Source: Deferribacteres bacterium
GTDB taxonomy: Bacteria; Zhuqueibacterota; Zhuqueibacteria; Zhuqueibacterales; Geothermadaptataceae
Reading direction: 5' to 3'
NCBI GenBank assembly: GCA_020633655.1
Contig: JACKDF010000010.1
Location: 62,001 to 126,000 of the forward strand
Length of the DNA: 64,000 nucleotides
The notes below the pieces were generated by a model that saw only the letters and a list, made by a program, of their open reading frames with translations, was not told the DNA's origin and searched no databases. Shown here in pieces: positions 17,669 through 26,101 of the stretch; position 1 is the stretch's first letter, and each line of letters begins with the position of its first letter. The position numbers and the translations under genes are program-made.

Positions 17669-18130
17669 ATGCACCGAATTTTGAAATATGGTTTACCATT
17701 TTTTCTGATTACACAATTAATATCATGTTCGTCCGACGAGGTGAAGTACCAACCCTCGAATAATTCTGATGAAATAAAAGTAACGGCGGGAGTGGCAAAA
17801 ACGGATCCCTGGGGATTTCCGCTGATTACTCAACAGGAGATCATGCGAAAAATCAATGCAAAGGAAGAAGTTTTCATATTGGATGTGCGCTCCGAAGGCG
17901 AGTTCCAACAAGGCCATATTCCCGGTGCAGTGAATATTCCCATCGGCGCAATAAAGGCGCGTTTGGCTGAGCTGGAAAAATATAAAAATAAAGAGATAAC
18001 CGCCATTTGCTACTCCGGTGGTAGAACAGTTGCCACTTTGCGTATGTTAAAAAGCATCGGTTTTACAAACCTGAAGCATATCGAAGGGGATATGCAAGCC
18101 TGGTATAGCGCTAAATTGCCTCTGGATTGA
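17669..18130 (+). CDS. rhodanese-domain lipoprotein
   Basis: The signal peptide ends in the lipobox LISC near residue 20 (numbered from the ATG at 17669). The rhodanese domain spans about residues 50-150: ITQQEIMRK, VFILDVRSEGEFQQGHIPGAVNIP, and the active-site loop CYSGGRT with the catalytic cysteine. Family members transfer sulfur or bind thiol partners, here in the periplasm. GGGAG lies eight bases upstream of the chosen ATG; an in-frame ATG at 17579 would spoil the signal peptide and is rejected. The squalene/phytoene synthase gene starts 29 bases later and may be co-transcribed. Confidence 0.85.
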   Translation: MHRILKYGLPFFLITQLISCSSDEVKYQPSNNSDEIKVTAGVAKTDPWGFPLITQQEIMRKINAKEEVFILDVRSEGEFQQGHIPGAVNIPIGAIKARLAELEKYKNKEITAICYSGGRTVATLRMLKSIGFTNLKHIEGDMQAWYSAKLPLD

Positions 18131-18159
18131 CATTTTAAAATAAGGCGAGCTCATCAGCT

Positions 18160-19242
18160 ATGATCGGAAATACAACCGACCAACAGATTATCCAAGCCCA
18201 TGGCTATTGCGAATTTATTATTACAAAAGTATCCCGTACATTTGCTCTGAATATTGCATTTTTACGGGGTGATTTGTATCGCAGTGTCCTGTACGCGTAT
18301 CTTTTTTGTCGTATTGCCGACACCATTGAAGATACAGTTTTTGTAAATTCGAAAGACCAACAAAGACTGTTGAATTCCTATAAATCTATTTTTTCACTTC
18401 GAAATTTTGACACTCTTGCTATCGAAAGCTGGATCACAGATTTTAGAAATTCTCCCAAAATTGCAGAGGAAACAAGTCACGATGTTCAGCTGATTTATCA
18501 TACACAAATGGTTGTGCTGTGCTATTTGCAATTACCTGAAAAACACCGGAATGCAATTCGCGAATGTATCATCGAAATGTCTGATGGCATGTCGGAGGTT
18601 TTGAGACGTAAATCCGCGGTTAAACAACGACTGTATTTTTCAAAAACAGTAGATGACCTGAACCGATACTGCTATTATGTTGCCGGAACGGTGGGAATAT
18701 TGCTAACACGCCTGTTCCTGGATTCTTCCAAGGCTATTCGACAATCGATCGAACAAAACTTGAAGGCTCATTCCGTGTCCTTTGGACTAGGTTTGCAAAT
18801 GACAAATATCATCAAAGATTGTTGGCAGGATTACAAAAGAGGCTGGTGCTACATTCCACAGGAAATGATGACAAAAAATGGATTTGAGCCGGAAGATTTA
18901 TTCCTGCCGCAAAATCGGGAAAACGCACAGAAAACCATGAATGCACTCATCTCCAGGGCAGCACAGCATCTGGACGACGCCTTGTCGTATTCCCTCTCGA
19001 TCCCCCGTCGCTTATTCAGGATTCGAATTTTCTGTTTGCTACCACTGTTCCTGGCAATTGCTACTTTGATGGAGGCGAAAGATAATCCCGGGATTTTAAA
19101 GGGGAAGGATGTAAAAATTTCAAGAGGGAAAGTGCGGCAAATCATCAAAACTACCCTATTTCTCAGTGTGAGCAATTCTGCACTGAAAAATTATTATGCC
19201 CATTTCCGTGTAAATTTAGGTGAAATGGGCACACAGGTTTAA
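18160..19242 (+). CDS. squalene/phytoene synthase family protein
   Basis: The product should condense two prenyl diphosphates head to head, giving squalene, phytoene or a related intermediate. SRTFALNIAFL near residues 25-35 and YLFCRIADTIEDT near 47-59 hold the first Asp-rich motif. DLNRYCYYVAGTVG near 166-179 and FGLGLQMTNIIKDCWQDYKRGWCYIP near 207-232 contain the second. A hydrophobic segment FCLLPLFLAIATLMEA near 290 is usual for the family. It lacks neighbours such as HpnC/HpnE or carotenoid genes, so the end product cannot be assigned. It ends five bases from the convergent neighbour. Confidence 0.85.
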   Translation: MIGNTTDQQIIQAHGYCEFIITKVSRTFALNIAFLRGDLYRSVLYAYLFCRIADTIEDTVFVNSKDQQRLLNSYKSIFSLRNFDTLAIESWITDFRNSPKIAEETSHDVQLIYHTQMVVLCYLQLPEKHRNAIRECIIEMSDGMSEVLRRKSAVKQRLYFSKTVDDLNRYCYYVAGTVGILLTRLFLDSSKAIRQSIEQNLKAHSVSFGLGLQMTNIIKDCWQDYKRGWCYIPQEMMTKNGFEPEDLFLPQNRENAQKTMNALISRAAQHLDDALSYSLSIPRRLFRIRIFCLLPLFLAIATLMEAKDNPGILKGKDVKISRGKVRQIIKTTLFLSVSNSALKNYYAHFRVNLGEMGTQV

Positions 19243-19246
19243 ATCC

Positions 19247-19789
19247 TTATTCATAGTAGAAGCAGAAATCCAATTGAATAACTTTACCATTTTGCACGTG
19301 GGCAATTAACCCCGAAAGCTCCTCACCGGCATCTTCGTAAACGAGCATTCCATCACTAATAAATTCCGGTGTACCAAACAAATAACGCAGCTGCGCTTCA
19401 GATATACCGGTTTGAATTCCCCATCTTAATCCATCATTACTGCTCAGAATTGAAAAATGGGTGATAAATTCATATTGTGAATCGCTTGAGCGGAAAATGC
19501 GAAATTGGTAGTCATTATATCTGATTACATGAAATACGTTCTCGGTTTCACCAATATATTTATTCTCTTCGATACTCGTCTGAATTGACTGAGGACTGCC
19601 AAAGCGGTTCGTTATTTCCTGCTCTGTAAGATGAGCAATAACGGTGCGTGCTTGCTCAATAACGGTGTGCAGCTGCTTTTTTTGTTCCAATGACGCCGGC
19701 TGCGGATTGTCTATTACTGGATACGAAGCACAGAGCGTTTGAAGAGAAAAAAGATACAAAGCGACGGAAGAAAATTTAAAAAGACGCAT
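19247..19789 (-). CDS. secreted protein of unknown function
   Basis: Starting at the ATG at 19789 the product has about 180 residues and a signal peptide (MRLFKFSSVALYLFSLQTLCAS). The chosen start has GGAG six bases upstream; earlier in-frame Met codons give no signal peptide. The mature part has an N-terminal helix (LEQKKQLHTVIEQARTVIAHL) and a beta-rich second half ending FCFYYE. The pattern EITNRFGSPQSIQ...LRYLFGTPEFIS (two R-FG-P motifs) recalls SmpA/BamE-like or DUF-type beta proteins, but I do not assign a family. Confidence 0.65.
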   Translation of the reverse strand: MRLFKFSSVALYLFSLQTLCASYPVIDNPQPASLEQKKQLHTVIEQARTVIAHLTEQEITNRFGSPQSIQTSIEENKYIGETENVFHVIRYNDYQFRIFRSSDSQYEFITHFSILSSNDGLRWGIQTGISEAQLRYLFGTPEFISDGMLVYEDAGEELSGLIAHVQNGKVIQLDFCFYYE

Positions 19790-19934
19790 GTTTATCTCCA
19801 TTCGAAAAGGCGTTCTGTTATCGAACTTTGGCAATTTAAATGCCACTTTTTAGAACGCGTTTGTTCGAGCCTAAACGTGATAAAGCACCGATTTTAAGGC
19901 ATGGAGATGGATGAAAATTATGCAATGTATTTTT

Positions 19935-19963
19935 CAGAAATGTGTAATAATTACACATTTCTG
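19935..19963. promoter_or_regulatory. perfect 14-bp-arm palindrome
   Basis: The arms CAGAAATGTGTAAT and ATTACACATTTCTG are exact reverse complements with a single central A. It lies in the 218-base gap between the C25-like gene and the secreted-protein gene, both minus strand. The near-absence of a loop and of a T-tract on the minus strand fits a protein-binding operator better than a terminator, but this is not proven. Confidence 0.45.
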
Positions 19964-20007
19964 CATCGAAGTTTACAGCATTTCGTCGTTTTTTATCCGG
20001 AATTTTT

Positions 20008-23000
20008 TTACTTGAAAAATAAAAGCTTCCGACGGGCCACATGGCCGTTTATGTCTAATCGACAAATGAAAACACCACTGGCAAGATTGGAGGGAACAAA
20101 ATTAATTTTGTGTGTTCCAGCCGACTGTTTGTCATCGACTAAAACGGCAACTTGTCTTCCCAGCAGATCATAGACTTTCAATACGACATGTGCCGGTTTT
20201 GCCAAACTATAGAGAATGGTTGTTTTATGGTTAAATGGGTTAGGATAATTCTGCGAGAGCGACATTTCCAGTGGAGATGGCTCTTCGTCCCGATTATCTA
20301 TTGCAGTAACGCCGTGCAGTGGAAAACGAAGCGCAGGATCCCCGAGCAGAGTGTAGCGCCGCACCATTGCCGAGGAAGAGGATTGGGTTGCCAAAAGTCG
20401 GGATTTTGTAATCAAAATGGTTTCTCCAATTGTGAGTGCTGGCGAAGCAAAAACAAGTTTATAAAACTCCTGAATAAAATTCTGCTCTACTACATTGACA
20501 CCTGAAGAAGCCAATACCGCAACAGCCCCGGCATGTGGATATTTTAGTAATTCATCAACCAGTGATCGTTCTCCTAATTCCGGATAAACCTGGCTACACC
20601 CAATCGAGGTATGGATGAAAGGATATGTTGTTTTGGAAAGCAATACGATATCGTTCACCGTAAAAAAACGGGATTGCGACCAGAAGGACGGGCTACCATG
20701 TCCAAAGTAATTGAAAAACAATGTTCCCTCGTTCAGAGCAGCAAACAAGTCCTGACGCGTTCCATAATATTCAGCCGTTGGTCGTAAATCAATTCGTGAA
20801 AAATTAAATTGGGCAGGCAAAATAGTGGCAATGAAATCCTCGGCCAGTTTTTCGAACAGTTCGGGATTATTTGAATTGGTATGCGCATCGTTCACCATAA
20901 GGAATGCTTTCGGCCAGGAATAAAAAGTAAGACTGTCTTCGAAATACGTTGTTTTGGCGATGAGACGGTTTAATTCTTCCGTGTTGTTGACGGGGAAGCG
21001 GCCAATTGCAATATCCGGTATGTCGTCCTCTTCAAAAGTGCTGACGGTTAACCATTCATCAATGGAGATGAATTCAGGGTCGCCTTCGGAGGTTGATCGA
21101 ACACGATACGATGGAATATGCTCAAGGTCTCCAACTAACAAGGCATGTTTTGGACCTGGTTTTTTCCAGTATCGGGTTGTATAACTAATAAAATCACGGA
21201 TTGCTTCTGATCGGCTTGCTGACTCATAAAACTCCGAAAATATTTTTCGTACATCAACACGTTTCATCTTATAACCTTGCTTCTCCCGCCAGGAAATAAA
21301 TGAATCCAGTGGCTGCTCAAATTGTTTTGCGTAAATCACCAGATAATCTGCCTGGTGTTCTGCGCTTTTTAGTGGTTCAGTAAATTCAATATTTGAAATC
21401 TCGGAGAAGGGGATCTTCAAGCTGGGATCACCCAGAAGCGTGTAGCGTCTTATGGCGTGATCTGGAGAAGCTCCCTGCGGCAGGCTAAATTGCTTTGCCT
21501 GCAGGATGGCCTCGCCAATGGTCAAATCCGGATACAAAAACATGCGTAAATAGAAACTTTCCAGAAAATTTTGATCTGCACTGTTCCTGCCGCTGGAAGT
21601 TAAAATTGCCGCTGTTCCTCTATCGGGAGATGTTAGTAATTTTGTGGCTAAGGTAGCACTATCCGACGGTTCTGCAACCAAATCAACGCCGAGGGCTGTA
21701 AAAAAGCACGGTTTATTGTTAGCTGTTAGCGAATCGACATCATCAGCCGTGAAAAAATCCGTGCTGGAAAGTGCGAAGGCATTGCCTCTCCCGTTGTAGA
21801 GAAGGTTGATTGCTCCCTGATTTATCGCTTCGATAAACTGCTGCTTTGTGGCATAATTTGGTGACGTTTCCCGAATATCCATTTGGACTGTGCGAAAATT
21901 TTCAGGTAAAGTATTTTTAATAAAATTTGCAGACAAAATTTCATAGTCATCCTGATTAACTGTTGCTGCATCGATATCGCTGAGAAAAATAAACAGGTCA
22001 GTCCAGTCCGCTTCCGCTGGTGTTTCTTCCAATGTTTTTGTTTTATGAATGATTTGTTGCAGCTCCTCCGTGTTATTTACCGGAAACCTGCCAATAGCGA
22101 GGGATGGTATCTCCTGCGTATCAAAGCAATTCACTGCAAACCATTCATCGACAGCCACAGAATCCTTGACAGAATTTTGAAATTTTACCTGAAAGGATGG
22201 TATTTTTTCTTGATTCCCCACAAGGAGCAGGAATCTGGGGGCAGGGGCAGGCCAGTAGATCTGGGCGTAGGTCACGAATTCCCGAAGCGCTTTTTCCTTT
22301 TGTGGCCAATAACTAAAAGCGTCGTCAATTTTCTTGATTTCACATGTATAAACGCTCAAACCCTGACTCATTCGCCATTGAATAAATGGAGCAATATCTA
22401 CTTTGAACTCGGAACTATAAACGATCAGATAATCAGCCTGGCGCTCCGTGTATCGAGGATTCTCTTCAGGAGTGGAGAGTTTATTTGTATATTTGTACAT
22501 CCGTTTTGAGAGGATCGTCCAGGCCTCATTTGCAAAACTCGATGAGACAAATTCAATCATATTCTTGTATTCGTCGAACTTGTATTCATCTTTTGTGTAT
22601 GTACTTTGGAAAAAAGGATTCCATTTTTCTGTAAGTTTTTCAATGAGATTGTTTAGCGCATCGTACTTTTTACTGACCTTATAATACTCTAACAGCCGGT
22701 CACCGTCCCAATTTTCCCTCAAGTATTCAGTTTGATTGTGAAAGGCATCAAAAGTGGATTCTTCAAACCGGACTTTACTCCATTCGTCGTACTGCCATTT
22801 TGCCTCAATCTCGCTGATCTTGTTTCCGCTTACATCGTAGGTACTGGTAATACGGCTGTCGTTTTCCCAGGAGAGCACCTGTCCGGCATTCATGACCGGA
22901 ATTTGAGTGAATACCCCAATCCTGTTATCAGCATCATCGTAAGTGTAAAAAGACTGGTGTTCAACTACTAATGTGTCATAGCCACTGGAAGATTCATAGC

Positions 23001-23805
23001 TATCATGAATCATTCTATTGGCCTCATCAAAGGTGTATATTCCTCTCCAATAGGCAAGCCAGAGGCTATCTTTTGGGGACCATCTTTCCCGCCTTATTTC
23101 AATGAGGTTGCCCAGTGAATCAAATAAATTTACAATTCTATTTCCCAATTCCCAGCCGGTACCATTGGGCAGAAAATAGGACCGGACTTCTTCAGTCATT
23201 CGATCATATTCATCAAATGTTGACCTCGTTCTAGCCGATTCAAGCCATGTGCCCTCATACCAAATATCGAATAGCGCGTTGATCCTCCGGCCCGCATAAT
23301 CGTACTCGTAGCGATCTCGTGAACGATTCTCCAAAGCAGGTTGATCAGAAGTACCCGAGCGCTCCTGGGTAATGCTCTGTATTATATTTCCAGCAGCATC
23401 GTAAACCGAAGTCACTTTATCAGATATCTCCGGCTGATCGCCTCTCCAAATTTCTGAATATTTTTCAATTGCATTTCCATCCAAATCGTAAATGGTGATG
23501 CCTGTTGCATTGGTGCTCAATTGGCCGTTTACAATATTTTGAGAAATATGCTGAACCAGATAAAAGCCATTGCTTTCCGACTGTGCGATGGCAGTCTGAG
23601 CCTGGTCATCAAATGCTGGATTTTCAATATTTTGATTTGATGTGAAATGATTGGGAGGTTGGTTGTGTGAAATAGGATTTACGATACCCTGTAGCTTAAT
23701 TCGTTCGTTTTGAACTTGCCGACCGAGTTGAAGTGGCTGCTGTGCAGGCAGAATCACGACAAAAAAAGCCAAAAGTAAAATTACTGACAGCCTGATTTTT
23801 GACAT
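20008..23805 (-). CDS. T9SS-secreted protein with YD-like repeats and two C25 (gingipain-like) domains, first one degenerate
   Basis: A 1265-residue exported protein with a signal peptide at 1-21. Residues about 105-440 carry at least eight repeats of the type YDAAGNIIQSITQ / FDSLGNLIEIRRERW, resembling Rhs/YD repeats. Two C25-like domains follow (about 455-795 and 815-1165), each with QADYLxIY, LLLVGxxExIPS, the IGRFPVNNTEEL block and YTLLGDPxLxxP. The second has a plausible catalytic pair, H1036 in NYFGHGSPS and C1070 in SIGCSQ. The first has R673 and V707 at those positions, so it cannot be an active cysteine protease. Residues 1185-1265 (NYPNPFNHKTTI...YDLLGRQVAVLV) form the T9SS sorting domain. 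It would act at the cell surface or outside. Two ancient copies clearly share an origin. Confidence 0.85.
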   Translation of the reverse strand: MSKIRLSVILLLAFFVVILPAQQPLQLGRQVQNERIKLQGIVNPISHNQPPNHFTSNQNIENPAFDDQAQTAIAQSESNGFYLVQHISQNIVNGQLSTNATGITIYDLDGNAIEKYSEIWRGDQPEISDKVTSVYDAAGNIIQSITQERSGTSDQPALENRSRDRYEYDYAGRRINALFDIWYEGTWLESARTRSTFDEYDRMTEEVRSYFLPNGTGWELGNRIVNLFDSLGNLIEIRRERWSPKDSLWLAYWRGIYTFDEANRMIHDSYESSSGYDTLVVEHQSFYTYDDADNRIGVFTQIPVMNAGQVLSWENDSRITSTYDVSGNKISEIEAKWQYDEWSKVRFEESTFDAFHNQTEYLRENWDGDRLLEYYKVSKKYDALNNLIEKLTEKWNPFFQSTYTKDEYKFDEYKNMIEFVSSSFANEAWTILSKRMYKYTNKLSTPEENPRYTERQADYLIVYSSEFKVDIAPFIQWRMSQGLSVYTCEIKKIDDAFSYWPQKEKALREFVTYAQIYWPAPAPRFLLLVGNQEKIPSFQVKFQNSVKDSVAVDEWFAVNCFDTQEIPSLAIGRFPVNNTEELQQIIHKTKTLEETPAEADWTDLFIFLSDIDAATVNQDDYEILSANFIKNTLPENFRTVQMDIRETSPNYATKQQFIEAINQGAINLLYNGRGNAFALSSTDFFTADDVDSLTANNKPCFFTALGVDLVAEPSDSATLATKLLTSPDRGTAAILTSSGRNSADQNFLESFYLRMFLYPDLTIGEAILQAKQFSLPQGASPDHAIRRYTLLGDPSLKIPFSEISNIEFTEPLKSAEHQADYLVIYAKQFEQPLDSFISWREKQGYKMKRVDVRKIFSEFYESASRSEAIRDFISYTTRYWKKPGPKHALLVGDLEHIPSYRVRSTSEGDPEFISIDEWLTVSTFEEDDIPDIAIGRFPVNNTEELNRLIAKTTYFEDSLTFYSWPKAFLMVNDAHTNSNNPELFEKLAEDFIATILPAQFNFSRIDLRPTAEYYGTRQDLFAALNEGTLFFNYFGHGSPSFWSQSRFFTVNDIVLLSKTTYPFIHTSIGCSQVYPELGERSLVDELLKYPHAGAVAVLASSGVNVVEQNFIQEFYKLVFASPALTIGETILITKSRLLATQSSSSAMVRRYTLLGDPALRFPLHGVTAIDNRDEEPSPLEMSLSQNYPNPFNHKTTILYSLAKPAHVVLKVYDLLGRQVAVLVDDKQSAGTHKINFVPSNLASGVFICRLDINGHVARRKLLFFK

Positions 23806-23852
23806 GATTTATTTCCCTTTATGTTTCTAAAACAACCCCGGGCTGTTTCCTG

Positions 23853-24500
23853 TCAGATCACATAATCCAATAGTTCACTAAAAGTATTGAGATAGATGTC
23901 TGCTCCTGCATTGCGCATTTCTGTCACTGATCGGTAACCGTAATTTACTGCGCAGGTTGCAGTTCCTGCGCGCTGCCCTGTGAGGATATCGGAGGGCGAA
24001 TCACCGACCATCATTGCGTCGGCAGGATCAACGCCAATTTCGGCCAGCAAAGCGAGAAGTGCCTCCGGAGCGGGTTTTGCCGGATAGGGTTGCCCACCAC
24101 CATAGACAGAAACAAAATAAGGCGTTAAACGCAACGAATCCAGCAATTGCACCCCGAATTCCCGGTATTTATTAGTTAAAATGGCAAGTTTGATATGGGA
24201 GAGCTTTGCCAGGGTCTCTTCGACGCCGTCGTAGGGTTTCGAATAATCCGCCACATGGGCAGCGTAATAAGAATAAAAAAATGTGTGAAATGCTTCTAAA
24301 TTCTCACTCACACTGCTCGGTAAAACCCGTTGCAGCAACACAGTAATGCCCTGACCGACCTTGTCGGTGACTTCTTCAACGGTCAAAGCCTCAAATCCGA
24401 AATGCAGTAGCATGGCATTCACTGCATTTGCTATATCCTCTCTGGTATCGACAAGGGTTCCATCAAGATCAAAAACGATGGTTTTGATTTTACGGGGCAT
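23853..24500 (-). CDS. gph: HAD-family phosphatase, phosphoglycolate phosphatase-like
   Basis: A 215-residue HAD hydrolase. VFDLDGTLVDTREDI near residues 8-22 holds the nucleophile and acid Asp; AILTNK near 105 holds the Thr/Asn of motif II; KPAPEALLALL near 137 gives the Lys, and VGDSPSDILTGQRAG near 161-175 the acidic pair of motif IV. The helical cap with GQGITVLLQRVLP matches phosphoglycolate phosphatases, which clear 2-phosphoglycolate arising from oxidation or DNA repair; substrate choice in this family cannot be certain from sequence. It lies 47 bases upstream of the C25-like gene on the same strand. Confidence 0.8.
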   Translation of the reverse strand: MPRKIKTIVFDLDGTLVDTREDIANAVNAMLLHFGFEALTVEEVTDKVGQGITVLLQRVLPSSVSENLEAFHTFFYSYYAAHVADYSKPYDGVEETLAKLSHIKLAILTNKYREFGVQLLDSLRLTPYFVSVYGGGQPYPAKPAPEALLALLAEIGVDPADAMMVGDSPSDILTGQRAGTATCAVNYGYRSVTEMRNAGADIYLNTFSELLDYVI

Positions 24501-24592
24501 AAATATTCTCGCTTTTACTTATAAATTTTCTGCGCAATTCATGCGCTAATTTACAAATCAGTGGAAAATATTCAATCGGAAGAGTGATTTTT

Positions 24593-25114
24593 TCATTCGA
24601 TTCGCTTGTAGTGAATAGTCCACAAATCCGTCCAGTTTATACCGCCATCCACGGAACGCTGCCAGTTCCAATCCAGTGAATCCTGTGTAATATTTTCAAA
24701 CACCATTCGCGAAACAATTGTTTTCCCATTTGTTTCAACCGGTTTGGTCCGCAAAATCATTTTACCCTCTGCAAATTCACCTTCAAAAAGTAAATAGGCC
24801 CCCGAGTTATCAATCCAGGTTTGTTGCCAGACTTTTTTTGCGGGATTATAAACCGAGTAGCTTTCTCCATTAAATTGCGTTTGCGGCGATGCGAAGTTTT
24901 CCCGAACAACGCAACTGCCGAGAATTTTTGTGATTTCATTTGTTCCCGTTCCAAATTGTTCCTTTGACGTTCCTCCCTGCCCACCAGGCCAGGTTAATTG
25001 CCATTTACCGACCCAGAAATCAAATTGCATTGCTTCTTCGCTCTGACATGGTGAAGCAGGATTTTGTACAACGAGTGTACAGAATAAAAGCGTGAAAAGA
25101 AAATAAGGCAACAT
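24593..25114 (-). CDS. secreted protein, DUF1579-like
   Basis: A 173-residue protein with a signal peptide (MLPYFLFTLLFCTLVVQNPAS). The mature part reads FDFWVGKWQLTWPGG, GTNEITKILGSCVVRENF, FNGESYSVYNPAKKVWQQTW and DNSGAYLLFEGEF. This is the beta-barrel pattern of DUF1579-like proteins, often lipocalin-shaped, that occur as secreted proteins of unknown role. One Cys lies in the GSCVV strand. It is a single gene, 92 bases upstream of the HAD phosphatase gene on the same strand. Confidence 0.65.
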   Translation of the reverse strand: MLPYFLFTLLFCTLVVQNPASPCQSEEAMQFDFWVGKWQLTWPGGQGGTSKEQFGTGTNEITKILGSCVVRENFASPQTQFNGESYSVYNPAKKVWQQTWIDNSGAYLLFEGEFAEGKMILRTKPVETNGKTIVSRMVFENITQDSLDWNWQRSVDGGINWTDLWTIHYKRIE

Positions 25115-25353
25115 AGTTGGCTCCTTTTGAATCAGGTTTGCATAATATTTTAGAAAAGGGATTTAATTTTAATGGAAAGTACTAACTGAATCAAAAATAA
25201 TTAATATTATAATCCTGTAGACATCGGATAAATCGATTTGTTTAAGGTCAATCTATACTGATTTGCAATTGAAGTGAACTGAGGTGGGAATTTTTATTTT
25301 AAATGAAGGTATGAAAAATCCCGCAGGACACGGGATTTCAATTTGGGTATAAG

Positions 25354-25812
25354 CTAAAACTCAATAATTGTCAAATTGATGAAACTTGTTTCATCAAAGA
25401 TGATATTTTTGTTCAACGGCTCGATACGCACGGTGTGTACCCCGGGAGTAAAAAAGCTTGTCATTTTTATGTTCGAAAAAAAGGCGTTGTTTTCATATGT
25501 AGACCATGCGAGGGCGCGAGACACATAACAATTATCAATTTTTAGAATTACACCGACTGGCATAGGATTGAAGTCCTCATATGGACAGCAACCCGAAAAA
25601 TAAAACGCCAAGTCTTTTGATAGGGTCGTAAAAGTCTTTGATTTTGGTAATGGGCCTTTTTCCTGAATGAAGAGTTGATGAATTTGGCTGTATGGGTCGG
25701 CGATCAATGCTTGCACTGAACGCAGGTGAGAGGCTTTTGTTGGGTAATAATTGGGTGAATTTTCGGAAATTTTTATTAATTCATTATACCACGATTTTTG
25801 CGATTGTGACAT
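25354..25812 (-). CDS. hypothetical protein
   Basis: A 152-residue protein from the ATG at 25812, which has GGGAG six bases upstream. The frame extends 39 codons further (to 25929) without a ribosome binding site, so the shorter form is preferred. It lacks a signal peptide. It contains SKDLAFYFSGCCPYEDF near the middle and a beta-rich C-terminus (FFTPGVHTVRIEPLNKNIIF) like a carbohydrate-binding or galactose-binding fold, but I recognise no family. It is relatively AT-rich and isolated. Confidence 0.55.
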   Translation of the reverse strand: MSQSQKSWYNELIKISENSPNYYPTKASHLRSVQALIADPYSQIHQLFIQEKGPLPKSKTFTTLSKDLAFYFSGCCPYEDFNPMPVGVILKIDNCYVSRALAWSTYENNAFFSNIKMTSFFTPGVHTVRIEPLNKNIIFDETSFINLTIIEF

Positions 25813-26101
25813 TTTCGGCTCCCAGAGGTGTCTTTCCATTGTGCTGTTACTAAATCCGGTGTTCGCGAAGGATAAATTCCGATTTCTTGATCTCATTTCC
25901 GTATTGAAAACCAGGCGATGCAAATGCATCTATTACATCGCTTTGCAGGAGCGTATAATCCAACATTGTGAAAAAATTTAAAATATTATACATAAAACTT
26001 GAAATAAACTCGCTTACTGTATTATTTTTATGGATTAAATTTTTTCATGCGAGCGTTATTTTTCGTTCAAGTTAAAATAAAGTACTTTATAGGGAGCCAA
26101 A

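Noticed and set aside
22480..23500. CRISPR-like repetition in the C25-like gene
   Set aside because: The repetition is at protein level (YD-like repeats) with divergent DNA; there are no spacers or constant repeats.
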